This document shows, piece by piece, positions 32,641 to 39,905 of a stretch of 64,000 nucleotides of DNA. A model generated the notes under the pieces. The model had not been told where the DNA came from. It was given only the letters and a program-made list of their open reading frames with translations, and did not search any database. The stretch spans positions 62,001-126,000 of the forward strand of contig NZ_MVBC01000013.1 of the NCBI RefSeq assembly GCF_002007105.1. The letters are read 5' to 3'. The position numbers and the translations under genes were made by a program. This DNA comes from Hymenobacter sp. CRA2. Lineage in GTDB: Bacteria; Bacteroidota; Bacteroidia; Cytophagales; Hymenobacteraceae. How positions within the stretch are numbered: position 1 is the first letter of the stretch; every line of letters begins with the position of its first letter.

Positions 32641-35600
32641 TGGAGAACAACTACGCAGAACTAGCGGCGCTGAAAGCCGAAAATGCCCGCCTGCGGGCCG
32701 CCCTGGCCGAGCAGCAGGCCGCCGGGCCCGCCGCGGCCGGGCTACCCGGCAGCCACAACCCCGCCGACCTGAGCCAGCTGCTGTTTCTGGCCGAGGAGGT
32801 CTTCGCCGCCGTGTTCCTGACCGATGCGCGGGGCATTATCACCTGGGTGAACCGGGGCTTTACCCAGCTCTGCGGGTTCGAGGCCGCGCAGGCCGTGGGT
32901 CAGTCAGCCGAGGCGGTGTTTGCCCAGCCGCCGGCCGGCAGCGCCGAACCGGCGCCCATTACCAGCTGCTGGGCGCAGCAGCTGCCCTGGCGCTTCGACG
33001 TGCAAAACCCCTGCGCCGACGGTACTGCGGATTGGCTTCGGGTCAAGCTCCAGCCCATTTTCGGGCCCGCGGGCGCGTTGCTGTTCTACGCAGGCCTGAT
33101 CGAGGACATCACGGAGTGGAAGCGCGCCGAACTGGAGCTGGCCCGCAACGAAAGCCGCTACCGCCGGCTGATCGAAAACGCCCCCGGTGTGCTCTTTGAG
33201 TGGCGCGAAAACTTCGACGGCACCAGCCACTTCGTGTACGCCAGCCCCAAGCTGCAGGAAATCTTCGGCATCGATGCCCCCCACGCAAACCTCATCACCT
33301 CCTACATTCACCCCGACGACCGGCCCCGGTTTGTGCAGTCGATTCTGGACGCCAAAAGCCAGCGCAGCACCTGGACGTTTGAGGGCCGGCTGGCCGTGCC
33401 GGGCCAACCAATGCGCTGGTTCCGGAGCAACTCCATCTTTTCCGGCGCCGACGAGCTGGGCTTGTCGTTCCAGGGCCTTCTGCAGGACATTACCGCTTCG
33501 GGGCTGGCGGCGGCGGCCGTTCGCGAAAGTGAGCAGCGCTGGCGCCAGGCCATGGAGGGCATCGGCAACACTACCTGGGAATACGAGTTTGGTACGGGTC
33601 GGATGCAGCTTTCGCCCGAGTACAAGCGCTTGTTTGGCTACCGCGATGAGCTGGTGCACCTCAGTGAGAACGGATACCAGTATCCCAATGCCTATCCCGG
33701 CGAGGCCGTAGCGGCCCGAGACGCTTTGGCGGCGTATTTGCGGGGCGAAACGCCCCACTATTCGGCCACTATCCGGCTGCACGGCCCCGACGGGCAGGAC
33801 CATTGGGTGTTGTCGCAGGGAATGATAACCAAGCGCGATGCGCAGGGCAACCCGGTGCTGCTCACCGGCTCACACACCGACGTGACCGACATTACCCGGG
33901 CGCAGCTGGCCCTGGAGGTATCGTCGCGGCGGCTGGCCAGCACCATTGCCAACCTGCAGCGGGCCGTGCTGCTGGAAGACGAACACGGGAAGATTATTCT
34001 CGTCAATGAAGCGTTTTGCCGCATGTTCCGCCTGCCCTACCAGCCCGAGCAGCTCACCGGCATCGACTGCAAGGTGCTGCTGGAAATGGCCCGGCCCCAT
34101 TTCAGCGACGAAGACGGCTTTGTGAAGGGCATTGCCCGCCGCCAGCAGCAGCGCCAGCCCCGGCAGGGCGACCTGCTGGCCCTGAAAGACGGCCGCATTC
34201 TGGAGGGCGAGTCCACGCCGATTTATGCCCAGGGCCAGTACGCGGGCTACCTCTGGAAGTACGAGGACATCAGCAAGCGCAAAAACGACGAAGAAGCCCT
34301 CAAGCGCCGCGAGGAGAAGTACCGCCGCATCCTGGAAAACCTGAACCTGGGTTTGGTCGAAACCGACCGCGACGGCAAGGTCATGTTTGTCAACGACAGC
34401 TACTGCGAAATTACCGGCTATTCCCAGGCCGAGCTGCTGCACCAGAGCATCGAGCTGATGCTGGTAAACCAGCAGGGACAGCAGCAGATGCGCGAAAAGC
34501 GCGCCCTGCACGCCCAGGGCATTTCGGATACCTACGAGCTGCCCATCAAAACCAAGCGCGGCGACCTGAAGTGGCTGCTGGTGAGCGGCGCCCCGCTCTA
34601 CAACGAAGACAAGGAGCACATCGGCTCCATCGGGGTGCACCTGGATATCTCGCACCAGAAGCAGCTGGAGGGCAAGCTGCGCACGGCCAAGCGCCACGCC
34701 GAGGAATCGGCGCAGGCCAAGGAGATGTTTCTGGCCAACATGAGCCACGAGATGCGCACGCCCATGAATGCCATCCTGGGCATGAGCCAGCTGCTGGCCA
34801 AGACGCCGCTGGTGGCGCAGCAGAAAAACTACCTGCACGCCATTTCCACCTCGGCCGAAAACCTGCTCGTCATCATCAACGACATTCTCGACTTATCCAA
34901 GATCGAGGCCGGGCGGATGCCCATTGAAACCATCGGTTTCAACCTGCGGAAGGTATGCGAGCAGGTGGAAAAAACCCTGCGCTACAAGGCCGAAGACAAA
35001 GGCCTGAGCCTGCTCATCCAGGTGAGTCCCGACATCCCGGAGGTGCTGCTGGGCGACCCGCACCGCATCACGCAGGTGCTGCTCAACCTGGCCGGCAACT
35101 CGGTGAAGTTCACGGAGAAAGGCGAAATAAAAGTGGAGTGCGAGCTGGCGGGCATGCTGGGCCACGAAATCGTGGTGCAATTTCGCGTCAGCGACACGGG
35201 CATCGGCATCGACCCGCAGTACCTCAAGAGCCTGTTCAAGGACTTCAGCCAGGAGGATTCATCCGTTTCGCGCAAGTTTGGCGGTACTGGCTTGGGACTG
35301 AGCATCTCGCGTAGCCTGGTGAACCTGATGGGCGGCGAAATTCAGATCCAGAGCGAGAAGCACCGCGGCACCGTCAGCCGTTTCTCCCTGCTGCTGCCCA
35401 TCGGCACGGTCACGGATCTGCCGCGCCGCGAGGTGGCCGTCAGCTCGCGTATGCTGGTGGAGGCCTTGCGCGGCAAGCGCGTGCTGCTGGTGGAAGACAA
35501 CGAGTACAACCGCATGCTGGCCCAGTCCTTTCTGCGGCACGCCCAGATCGAGGTGACCGAGGCCGATAACGGCGCGGTAGCGGTGGAGCTGGCCCGCCAG

Positions 35601-36200
35601 CAGGAATTTGATCTGATCCTGATGGACGTGCAAATGCCCATCATGGACGGCTACGATGCCACGGTGCAGCTGCGTCAGGAGTTGGGCCTGCAGATACCCA
35701 TCATCGCCCTGACGGCCAACGCCATCCGCGGCGACGACCAGAAGTGTCTGGCCGTGGGCATGAATGACTACCTGTCCAAACCTTTCCACGAAGAAGAGCT
35801 GCTCAAAATCGTGCACGAGTGGCTGCAGCCCAACGCCAAGAGTGGCGAAGAGGTCCAGCTTTACCGGCTCGACATCCTGCAGGAAGCGGCCAACAACGAC
35901 CACAGGTTCGTTGCGGTCATGCTGCGCACCTTCCTCAAGAGCAGCGAGGACGTGCTGGCGAGCATGCGGGCAGGCCTGGCAGCAAGCGACATGCGCGTGC
36001 TGAAGGCCGCCGCGCACAAGATTAAGCCAAGCCTGACTCACCTGCACATCTACCAAGTGCTCGAGCCGGTGGAGCAGCTCGACAGCTGGGAAGGCCCCTT
36101 CGATCAGCCCGCCGTTGCTTCCCTGGTCGAAATCACCGAAAAGCTCCTGCGGCAAGTTATGTCGCGCATTGCCCTGGACCTGAAGGCCGACAGTGCTTAG
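32640..36200 (+). CDS. Multi-PAS hybrid histidine kinase with receiver and Hpt domains
   Basis: An 1186-residue protein with no membrane helix. It has an N-terminal coiled coil (about 2-30) and about five PAS/PAC domains between residues 40 and 690 (PAC tails such as YAGLIEDITEWKRAE and YLWKYEDISKRKNDE). The HisKA domain has His703 in ANMSHEMRTPMN. The ATPase domain (about 800-930) has N-box LLNLAGNSVKF and G-boxes DTGIGI and GGTGLGLSIS. The receiver has Asp996 in LILMDVQMP. A C-terminal Hpt-like domain has His1126 in AAAHKIKPS. It is thus a full His-Asp-His relay in one chain, able to pass phosphate to the NtrC-type regulator encoded directly before it. PAS domains suggest a cytoplasmic ligand, redox or light-linked cue. 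Confidence 0.95.
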   Translation: MENNYAELAALKAENARLRAALAEQQAAGPAAAGLPGSHNPADLSQLLFLAEEVFAAVFLTDARGIITWVNRGFTQLCGFEAAQAVGQSAEAVFAQPPAGSAEPAPITSCWAQQLPWRFDVQNPCADGTADWLRVKLQPIFGPAGALLFYAGLIEDITEWKRAELELARNESRYRRLIENAPGVLFEWRENFDGTSHFVYASPKLQEIFGIDAPHANLITSYIHPDDRPRFVQSILDAKSQRSTWTFEGRLAVPGQPMRWFRSNSIFSGADELGLSFQGLLQDITASGLAAAAVRESEQRWRQAMEGIGNTTWEYEFGTGRMQLSPEYKRLFGYRDELVHLSENGYQYPNAYPGEAVAARDALAAYLRGETPHYSATIRLHGPDGQDHWVLSQGMITKRDAQGNPVLLTGSHTDVTDITRAQLALEVSSRRLASTIANLQRAVLLEDEHGKIILVNEAFCRMFRLPYQPEQLTGIDCKVLLEMARPHFSDEDGFVKGIARRQQQRQPRQGDLLALKDGRILEGESTPIYAQGQYAGYLWKYEDISKRKNDEEALKRREEKYRRILENLNLGLVETDRDGKVMFVNDSYCEITGYSQAELLHQSIELMLVNQQGQQQMREKRALHAQGISDTYELPIKTKRGDLKWLLVSGAPLYNEDKEHIGSIGVHLDISHQKQLEGKLRTAKRHAEESAQAKEMFLANMSHEMRTPMNAILGMSQLLAKTPLVAQQKNYLHAISTSAENLLVIINDILDLSKIEAGRMPIETIGFNLRKVCEQVEKTLRYKAEDKGLSLLIQVSPDIPEVLLGDPHRITQVLLNLAGNSVKFTEKGEIKVECELAGMLGHEIVVQFRVSDTGIGIDPQYLKSLFKDFSQEDSSVSRKFGGTGLGLSISRSLVNLMGGEIQIQSEKHRGTVSRFSLLLPIGTVTDLPRREVAVSSRMLVEALRGKRVLLVEDNEYNRMLAQSFLRHAQIEVTEADNGAVAVELARQQEFDLILMDVQMPIMDGYDATVQLRQELGLQIPIIALTANAIRGDDQKCLAVGMNDYLSKPFHEEELLKIVHEWLQPNAKSGEEVQLYRLDILQEAANNDHRFVAVMLRTFLKSSEDVLASMRAGLAASDMRVLKAAAHKIKPSLTHLHIYQVLEPVEQLDSWEGPFDQPAVASLVEITEKLLRQVMSRIALDLKADSA

Positions 36201-36298
36201 CGGCCTGGCAGCAGCGGTGCGCCCGTGCTCAAGCCGCCAAACCAGATTGCCCGGTGGCGTGATGGTGGGCCTGGCCAGCGTGCCGTAAGCGGGCAGCC

Positions 36299-36763
36299 CT
36301 ATTCCGGCAATGCCCCCAGGAGCGGGTCTTCGGCCGGGTCGGTGTAGCGCTCAATGAACTCCAGCAGCATGTGCACCAGCGCCGGGCGGGAAGGCGCCAG
36401 CACGGGCAGCAGCGTGCGCAGCCGGCTCAGTTCCACGTAGCCGGGCACGGTGTGCAGGTCGCTTTGCTCGTCGGTCAGAAAACCCATGCGCCAGTTCGGA
36501 AAGCTGCGCCGCGACCAAGGCCCTTCGCTCAGCACGACGCAATCGTGGTGGCGCGCATCCACCGCGATACGCTCATAATACAGGTGCCGGACCTCGTCTT
36601 CGCCGCCTTCCAGCACTTGCATAAACTGCTGATTGGGTGTGTAAAGCAGCAGGCCCGTAATGTCGTGGGCCGCGTTGAAAGCACGGGATTGTTCCAGCAG
36701 TTCGGTTAGCTGCGGGGTGTCAAAGGCCATTCGGGCCTGACTGTGGTAAATGAGGTGATACAA
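36299..36763 (-). CDS. BLUF-domain blue-light sensor
   Basis: A 154-residue protein consisting of a BLUF (FAD-binding blue-light) domain at 1-95 and a C-terminal helical extension. The flavin-contacting residues are present: Tyr6 in YHLIYHSQA, Asn30 in FNAAHDITGLLLY, Gln at position 49 or thereabouts in FMQVLEGG, and a Trp/Met pair in FPNWRMGF. The start is TTG at 36763; no in-frame ATG lies between it and an upstream stop, and BLUF proteins typically begin right at this strand. There is no output domain, so it should act by binding a partner. It converges on the hybrid kinase gene with about 100 bases between stops. Confidence 0.88.
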   Translation of the reverse strand: MYHLIYHSQARMAFDTPQLTELLEQSRAFNAAHDITGLLLYTPNQQFMQVLEGGEDEVRHLYYERIAVDARHHDCVVLSEGPWSRRSFPNWRMGFLTDEQSDLHTVPGYVELSRLRTLLPVLAPSRPALVHMLLEFIERYTDPAEDPLLGALPE

Positions 36764-37310
36764 AAGGTGTGTGTATTAAGGGACAGGAGAGCAATACGGT
36801 CCTGTTTCGGGCAGAAATCGGGAACCGTAACTCAAAATTACAATTCCGAATAATGTAACATATTAACGCAGTGGAATATAATTGGCCTGCATGAGCTGCT
36901 CCATCCATAAAGAAAGCACTGGGCATTACTCGAACGGATAATTGTGCGGGCTTCTACCACCTTTATCCAGCCCGCGTGAGGCTCAAAGCTACTCGAATCA
37001 ACCCGCCCGCACGGCCATCGAGGGCCGTCGGGGTACTTAGGCCCGCTGCCTTTGCGGCGAGAGGATTTCGGAGCCTGGCACCTCCAAGGAGGCGCCCCCG
37101 CTTCTGGCTCCTGCTCTTGCAGCTGTTCGGGCTACTTCAGAATTGTGCACGAGACTTCTGCCTCACACGGCTCTGCCGTGTGCACCGCTGCAATCAGCGA
37201 CCAGCCAACCATCTGCCGCCCTACGGTACCTGCTGTTTAGCTGTGTCCGCTCAACAGTTCCAGGTCATCCGCAGAGCTGTAGTTTGCTTCACAGGCATGG
37301 CAGAGCGTCG
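36764..37310. other. Gene-free stretch between BLUF and UmuD genes
   Basis: 547 bases in which I find no credible gene. A 112-codon open frame on the plus strand (36976-37314) has the Arg/Pro/Cys-rich composition of noise. The first 150 bases are AT-rich and probably include the BLUF promoter. A small hairpin CACACGGC-TCT-GCCGTGTG lies at about 37163-37181. Confidence 0.45.
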
Positions 37311-37778
37311 CTAGAGGTGTCTGGCCGGCGTAGCCAGGCCGCGGGACTTGCGAAAGGCGTGGATAACGTGCGTCACCACCCCGAACACCACGAGGCTGCT
37401 GCCTTCATTCAAGCGAATAATCGGGTAGCGACGATTATCGGGCTCCAGCCAGGTTTGGGTGCCCTGTTGGCGCAGCCGCTTCACGGTCTGTTCCCCGTCC
37501 AGCACCGCTACCACGATGCTACCGTCCTGGGGCTTCAGGGCACGATCCACTGCAATGATGTCGTCGTGCCGAATGCCGGCGCCCGTCATGGAGTCGCCGG
37601 ATACCCGGGCCAGAAAAACGGACGCGGGGTGCGCAAACAGCAGCTCGTGCAGATTAAGCGGAGCGTCGAGGTGGTCGTCGGCCGGCGAGGGAAAGCCGGT
37701 CGGTATGGCGCAGGCAAACAGGGGCAAAGGCATTCCGGCCCAGTCCGTGTGGATAGCAAAAGGGGAAACGCGCGGCAT
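37311..37778 (-). CDS. umuD: UmuD-like autoproteolytic protein (S24 peptidase)
   Basis: A 155-residue LexA/UmuD-family Ser-Lys protease. The cleavage-site region reads AIPTGFPSPADDHLD, close to the UmuD C-GFPSP site, with Gly28 as the new N-terminus. The catalytic Ser63 is in VSGDSMTGAG and the Lys100 in DGEQTVKRL. The tail VFGVVTHVIHAFR also matches. On DNA damage, RecA filaments would trigger self-cleavage to UmuD', the partner of the UmuC subunit of polymerase V. Unusually, no umuC follows: downstream on this strand is a 547-base gap and then the BLUF gene. It may serve a umuC elsewhere. A strong pair of inverted repeats sits before the start. Confidence 0.9.
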   Translation of the reverse strand: MPRVSPFAIHTDWAGMPLPLFACAIPTGFPSPADDHLDAPLNLHELLFAHPASVFLARVSGDSMTGAGIRHDDIIAVDRALKPQDGSIVVAVLDGEQTVKRLRQQGTQTWLEPDNRRYPIIRLNEGSSLVVFGVVTHVIHAFRKSRGLATPARHL

Positions 37779-37785
37779 AAAACGG

Positions 37786-37840
37786 GCCGTACTGCTTGCG
37801 TTTAGCAGTACGGCACCGCTATTTACTAATTATTTTAGTA
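37786..37840 (-). promoter_or_regulatory. Candidate operator of umuD
   Basis: Two perfect inverted repeats precede the umuD start. The first is GCCGTACTGCT - 7 bases - AGCAGTACGGC (37786-37814), ending 8 bases from the start codon. The second is TACTAA-TTATT-TTAGTA (37824-37840), inside the AT-rich promoter zone. Either could be the binding site of LexA or another damage-responsive repressor. This is inferred from position; the local LexA consensus is not known to me. Confidence 0.5.
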
Positions 37841-38009
37841 TACAGTTGTCGGCTTACTGAAAAATGGTTCCCTATACCGGAACTTTTTTGCCTGAAGCAT
37901 TTCGCTTCATCTGTTTTTCATCCCATTAAAAGATGATTAAACAGCAGAAATTCTTCTAATTTTTCTACCTAATATTTTTAGTTGCGACTGAATATCCTTA
38001 TTTTTGGAT

Positions 38010-38267
38010 ATGCGCAGAACGAAGAAGAGTCAACTTCCAACTCCCCTCCCCGTCCAGCAGTATGCCCGTTGCGTGGACGCCACCAGCCGCCCCTCGGACC
38101 ACATCGGCGACTGGCCCCAAAAAGGCCAGGTATATCCGGTGGAGTACCGTACGAATGCCCGCACCGGCCAACCGCAGGTGCACGTGCTCGGCTTCTACGC
38201 CGAGCGCCCGTACGGTGCCTTCGCCACCCGCCGCTTCGAGCCCTTGGCCGAAGTGTGGTTGAATTAG
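38010..38267 (+). CDS. Small conserved hypothetical protein
   Basis: An 85-residue soluble protein from ATG 38010 with a basic start (MRRTKKSQLPTPLPVQQYAR) and a compact mixed domain: GQVYPVEYRTN, QVHVLGFYAERP, FATRRFEPLAEVWLN. The strand pattern suggests a small beta-barrel or SH3-like fold, but no family is recognised. An AT-rich upstream region (37920-38005) probably contains its promoter; a TATTTTTGG box immediately before the ATG would leave no leader. It ends at a textbook terminator. Confidence 0.7.
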   Translation: MRRTKKSQLPTPLPVQQYARCVDATSRPSDHIGDWPQKGQVYPVEYRTNARTGQPQVHVLGFYAERPYGAFATRRFEPLAEVWLN

Positions 38268-38293
38268 GTTTTCACCCGTTTCTGTTCCTCAGC

Positions 38294-38320
38294 CGGCCGC
38301 CTCGCGCGGCCGTTTTTTTT
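38294..38320 (+). terminator. Rho-independent terminator
   Basis: A 7-base GC stem (CGGCCGC / GCGGCCG) with a 5-base loop is followed by eight T residues, 26 bases after the stop of the small hypothetical gene. Confidence 0.85.
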
Positions 38321-38365
38321 GGTGGTTGGCCAAGGGCCTCTTTTTGTTCAGCCTGCCGCACTTAG

Positions 38366-38887
38366 TCAAGCCCGGCGGCGCCACAGCTGCACGGCCCCCA
38401 CGGCCAGCGCCGTGGGCAGCCACAGCCATTTCAGCTCGCTTAGCACCGTGGTTACGCCGCGCGCCGAGAAGAAGCCCGCCCCGACGGGCGACACCTGCAC
38501 CGGCCGCCACGGAAAAAAGAACCGCTCGGCGCTGAACGGCGCCAGCAGCGCTACGCCCAGGCCGCCATTGGTGAGCATATCCAGCAACGGATGTGAGGCC
38601 GTGGCCAGGAAAAACCAGAGCACCAGCGGCGCCCGGCAGGTAGTGCGGGGCCACGCGCCGTAGGCCAGCAGCAGGCCCAGCAAGGCAGCAAACACCAGCG
38701 AATGGGTAAAGCCGCGGTGCCCCCACATGCTCGCGTAAGGGATGCCGAGCTTGAACGTGACGGCGTCGAAGTCGGGAGCAATGGCGCACAAGGCGGTGAG
38801 CAGCCAGAAACGCGTGGGCAACTGCCGGGCGTAGCGGATGCGACCAAGACCGAGAGCCACGGCGGCGTGGGTAAAGATGGTGGGCAT
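38366..38887 (-). CDS. YdjM/DUF457-type membrane-bound metal-dependent hydrolase
   Basis: A 173-residue membrane protein of the YdjM (LexA-regulated, membrane-bound hydrolase, DUF457) family. The expected metal-binding pattern is present: His7 in MPTIFTHAAVALG, acidic APDFDAV (about 38-44), HRGFTHS (about 57-63) and ASHPLLDMLTNGG (about 97-109). Four or so hydrophobic helices surround these. The activity of the family is not established. The gene that follows on this strand ends in the small hypothetical gene's terminator. Its neighbour UmuD makes a damage-response link possible but unproven. Confidence 0.88.
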   Translation of the reverse strand: MPTIFTHAAVALGLGRIRYARQLPTRFWLLTALCAIAPDFDAVTFKLGIPYASMWGHRGFTHSLVFAALLGLLLAYGAWPRTTCRAPLVLWFFLATASHPLLDMLTNGGLGVALLAPFSAERFFFPWRPVQVSPVGAGFFSARGVTTVLSELKWLWLPTALAVGAVQLWRRRA

Positions 38888-38937
38888 GGGGCGGCAAATA
38901 AGCCGTGGCGACCCAGACGGCCAAAACCGGCCCCAAC

Positions 38938-39624
38938 TCAGCGGTAATGCCGGAAGATGCCGTGGTCGAAGGGCGTCCAGAGGGCGGCGCGCTGCCCGGC
39001 CTTTTTCAGGGCAGCATTGGCCCAGGAATTACAGGTGTAAAACAGGTTGTAGGTTCCCTCGGCTTCATAGAACGCGTCGTGGGCGCCGTAGCTGTAGCCT
39101 CGGATGTGCTGCACCCGGCCGCGGGCATCGTACTCAAAGCTGCGCTTGATAAAGCGGATGAGGCGGGCGTACTCGGCACGGGTAAGCAGGATGCGCACGC
39201 ACTCGGGCCCTTCGGCGGGGCGGTGGTGAAAAGTGGCGTGCATGGCCGTGGTGCTCAGCCAGAACATGGCCCGCACGGCAGTGCTGGCCTTGAGCTCGGC
39301 CCAGGTGGGCGTGTTCAGGTAGAATCCCTTGTCGCCCCAGCCGAAGCCGATGTAGTCCATGGTGCTGTCGGCGGCGGGCGTGTCGGCGTAGGCCACCATG
39401 GTGCGCCAGTCCATCTGCTCGGTACGCACGGGCAGCACGATGTCGGTGTGCACGCCGTTGGAGAGGATAAACGCCTCGATAACCTGCGGGCCTTTGGGCG
39501 AACGGCGGCGCACGGGAATGCGCGAGAGGGTGACGGCGGCCGTGAAATACAGGGCCAGCGCGCCGAGCAAGCCGCCGCCGGCGTAGGCTGCGCCCTTGGC
39601 GGCTTTCTGCAGAATAATTGCCAT
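38938..39624 (-). CDS. TIGR02117/DUF2459-like membrane-anchored protein
   Basis: A 228-residue protein with one N-terminal membrane helix (about 14-32, YAGGGLLGALALYFTAAVTL) and an extracytoplasmic domain. It matches the pattern of the TIGR02117/DUF2459 group, with ILSNGVHTDIVLPV, IGFGWGDKGFYL, a SYSYGAH-like segment, and YTCNSWANAALKKAG near the end. The conserved His of the first and Cys of the last motif look like a Cys-His catalytic pair of NlpC/P60-like folds, but activity is not known. It precedes the YdjM-type gene by about 50 bases on the same strand, so the pair is probably one operon. Confidence 0.8.
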   Translation of the reverse strand: MAIILQKAAKGAAYAGGGLLGALALYFTAAVTLSRIPVRRRSPKGPQVIEAFILSNGVHTDIVLPVRTEQMDWRTMVAYADTPAADSTMDYIGFGWGDKGFYLNTPTWAELKASTAVRAMFWLSTTAMHATFHHRPAEGPECVRILLTRAEYARLIRFIKRSFEYDARGRVQHIRGYSYGAHDAFYEAEGTYNLFYTCNSWANAALKKAGQRAALWTPFDHGIFRHYR

Positions 39625-39905
39625 TGAGAGGTCCGTCCGTTTGCTACGACGGGTTGCGCTTCATACGGATGCGCCCCGAAGTCGGCTGCCGAGCTTGGTG
39701 GCCTTCGGTAAGCGCTTGCCTACCCGCTGCCGGGCCTGCACCCGCAGCACCAGCCGGTGCAACATGCTTTCACCAGATAATGAAGCACTTCAGGTAATAG
39801 CATCCTCACTGGGAGTTAAAGTGCTTTTGTATAACCGCTCAACTTGCGCCTACCTGCTACAGTCCTTTTGCGTACGTGCTAGCTCAAGGAGGATGGAGCC
39901 GGCTT

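Noticed and set aside
36976-37314. Plus-strand open frame of 112 codons
   Set aside because: Arg/Pro/Cys-rich composition, no signal or domain, overlaps the end of umuD and has no promoter-like sequence.
37999-38007. TATTTTTGG as promoter of the small gene at 38010
   Set aside because: It touches the start codon; the true promoter is probably further up in the AT-rich stretch.
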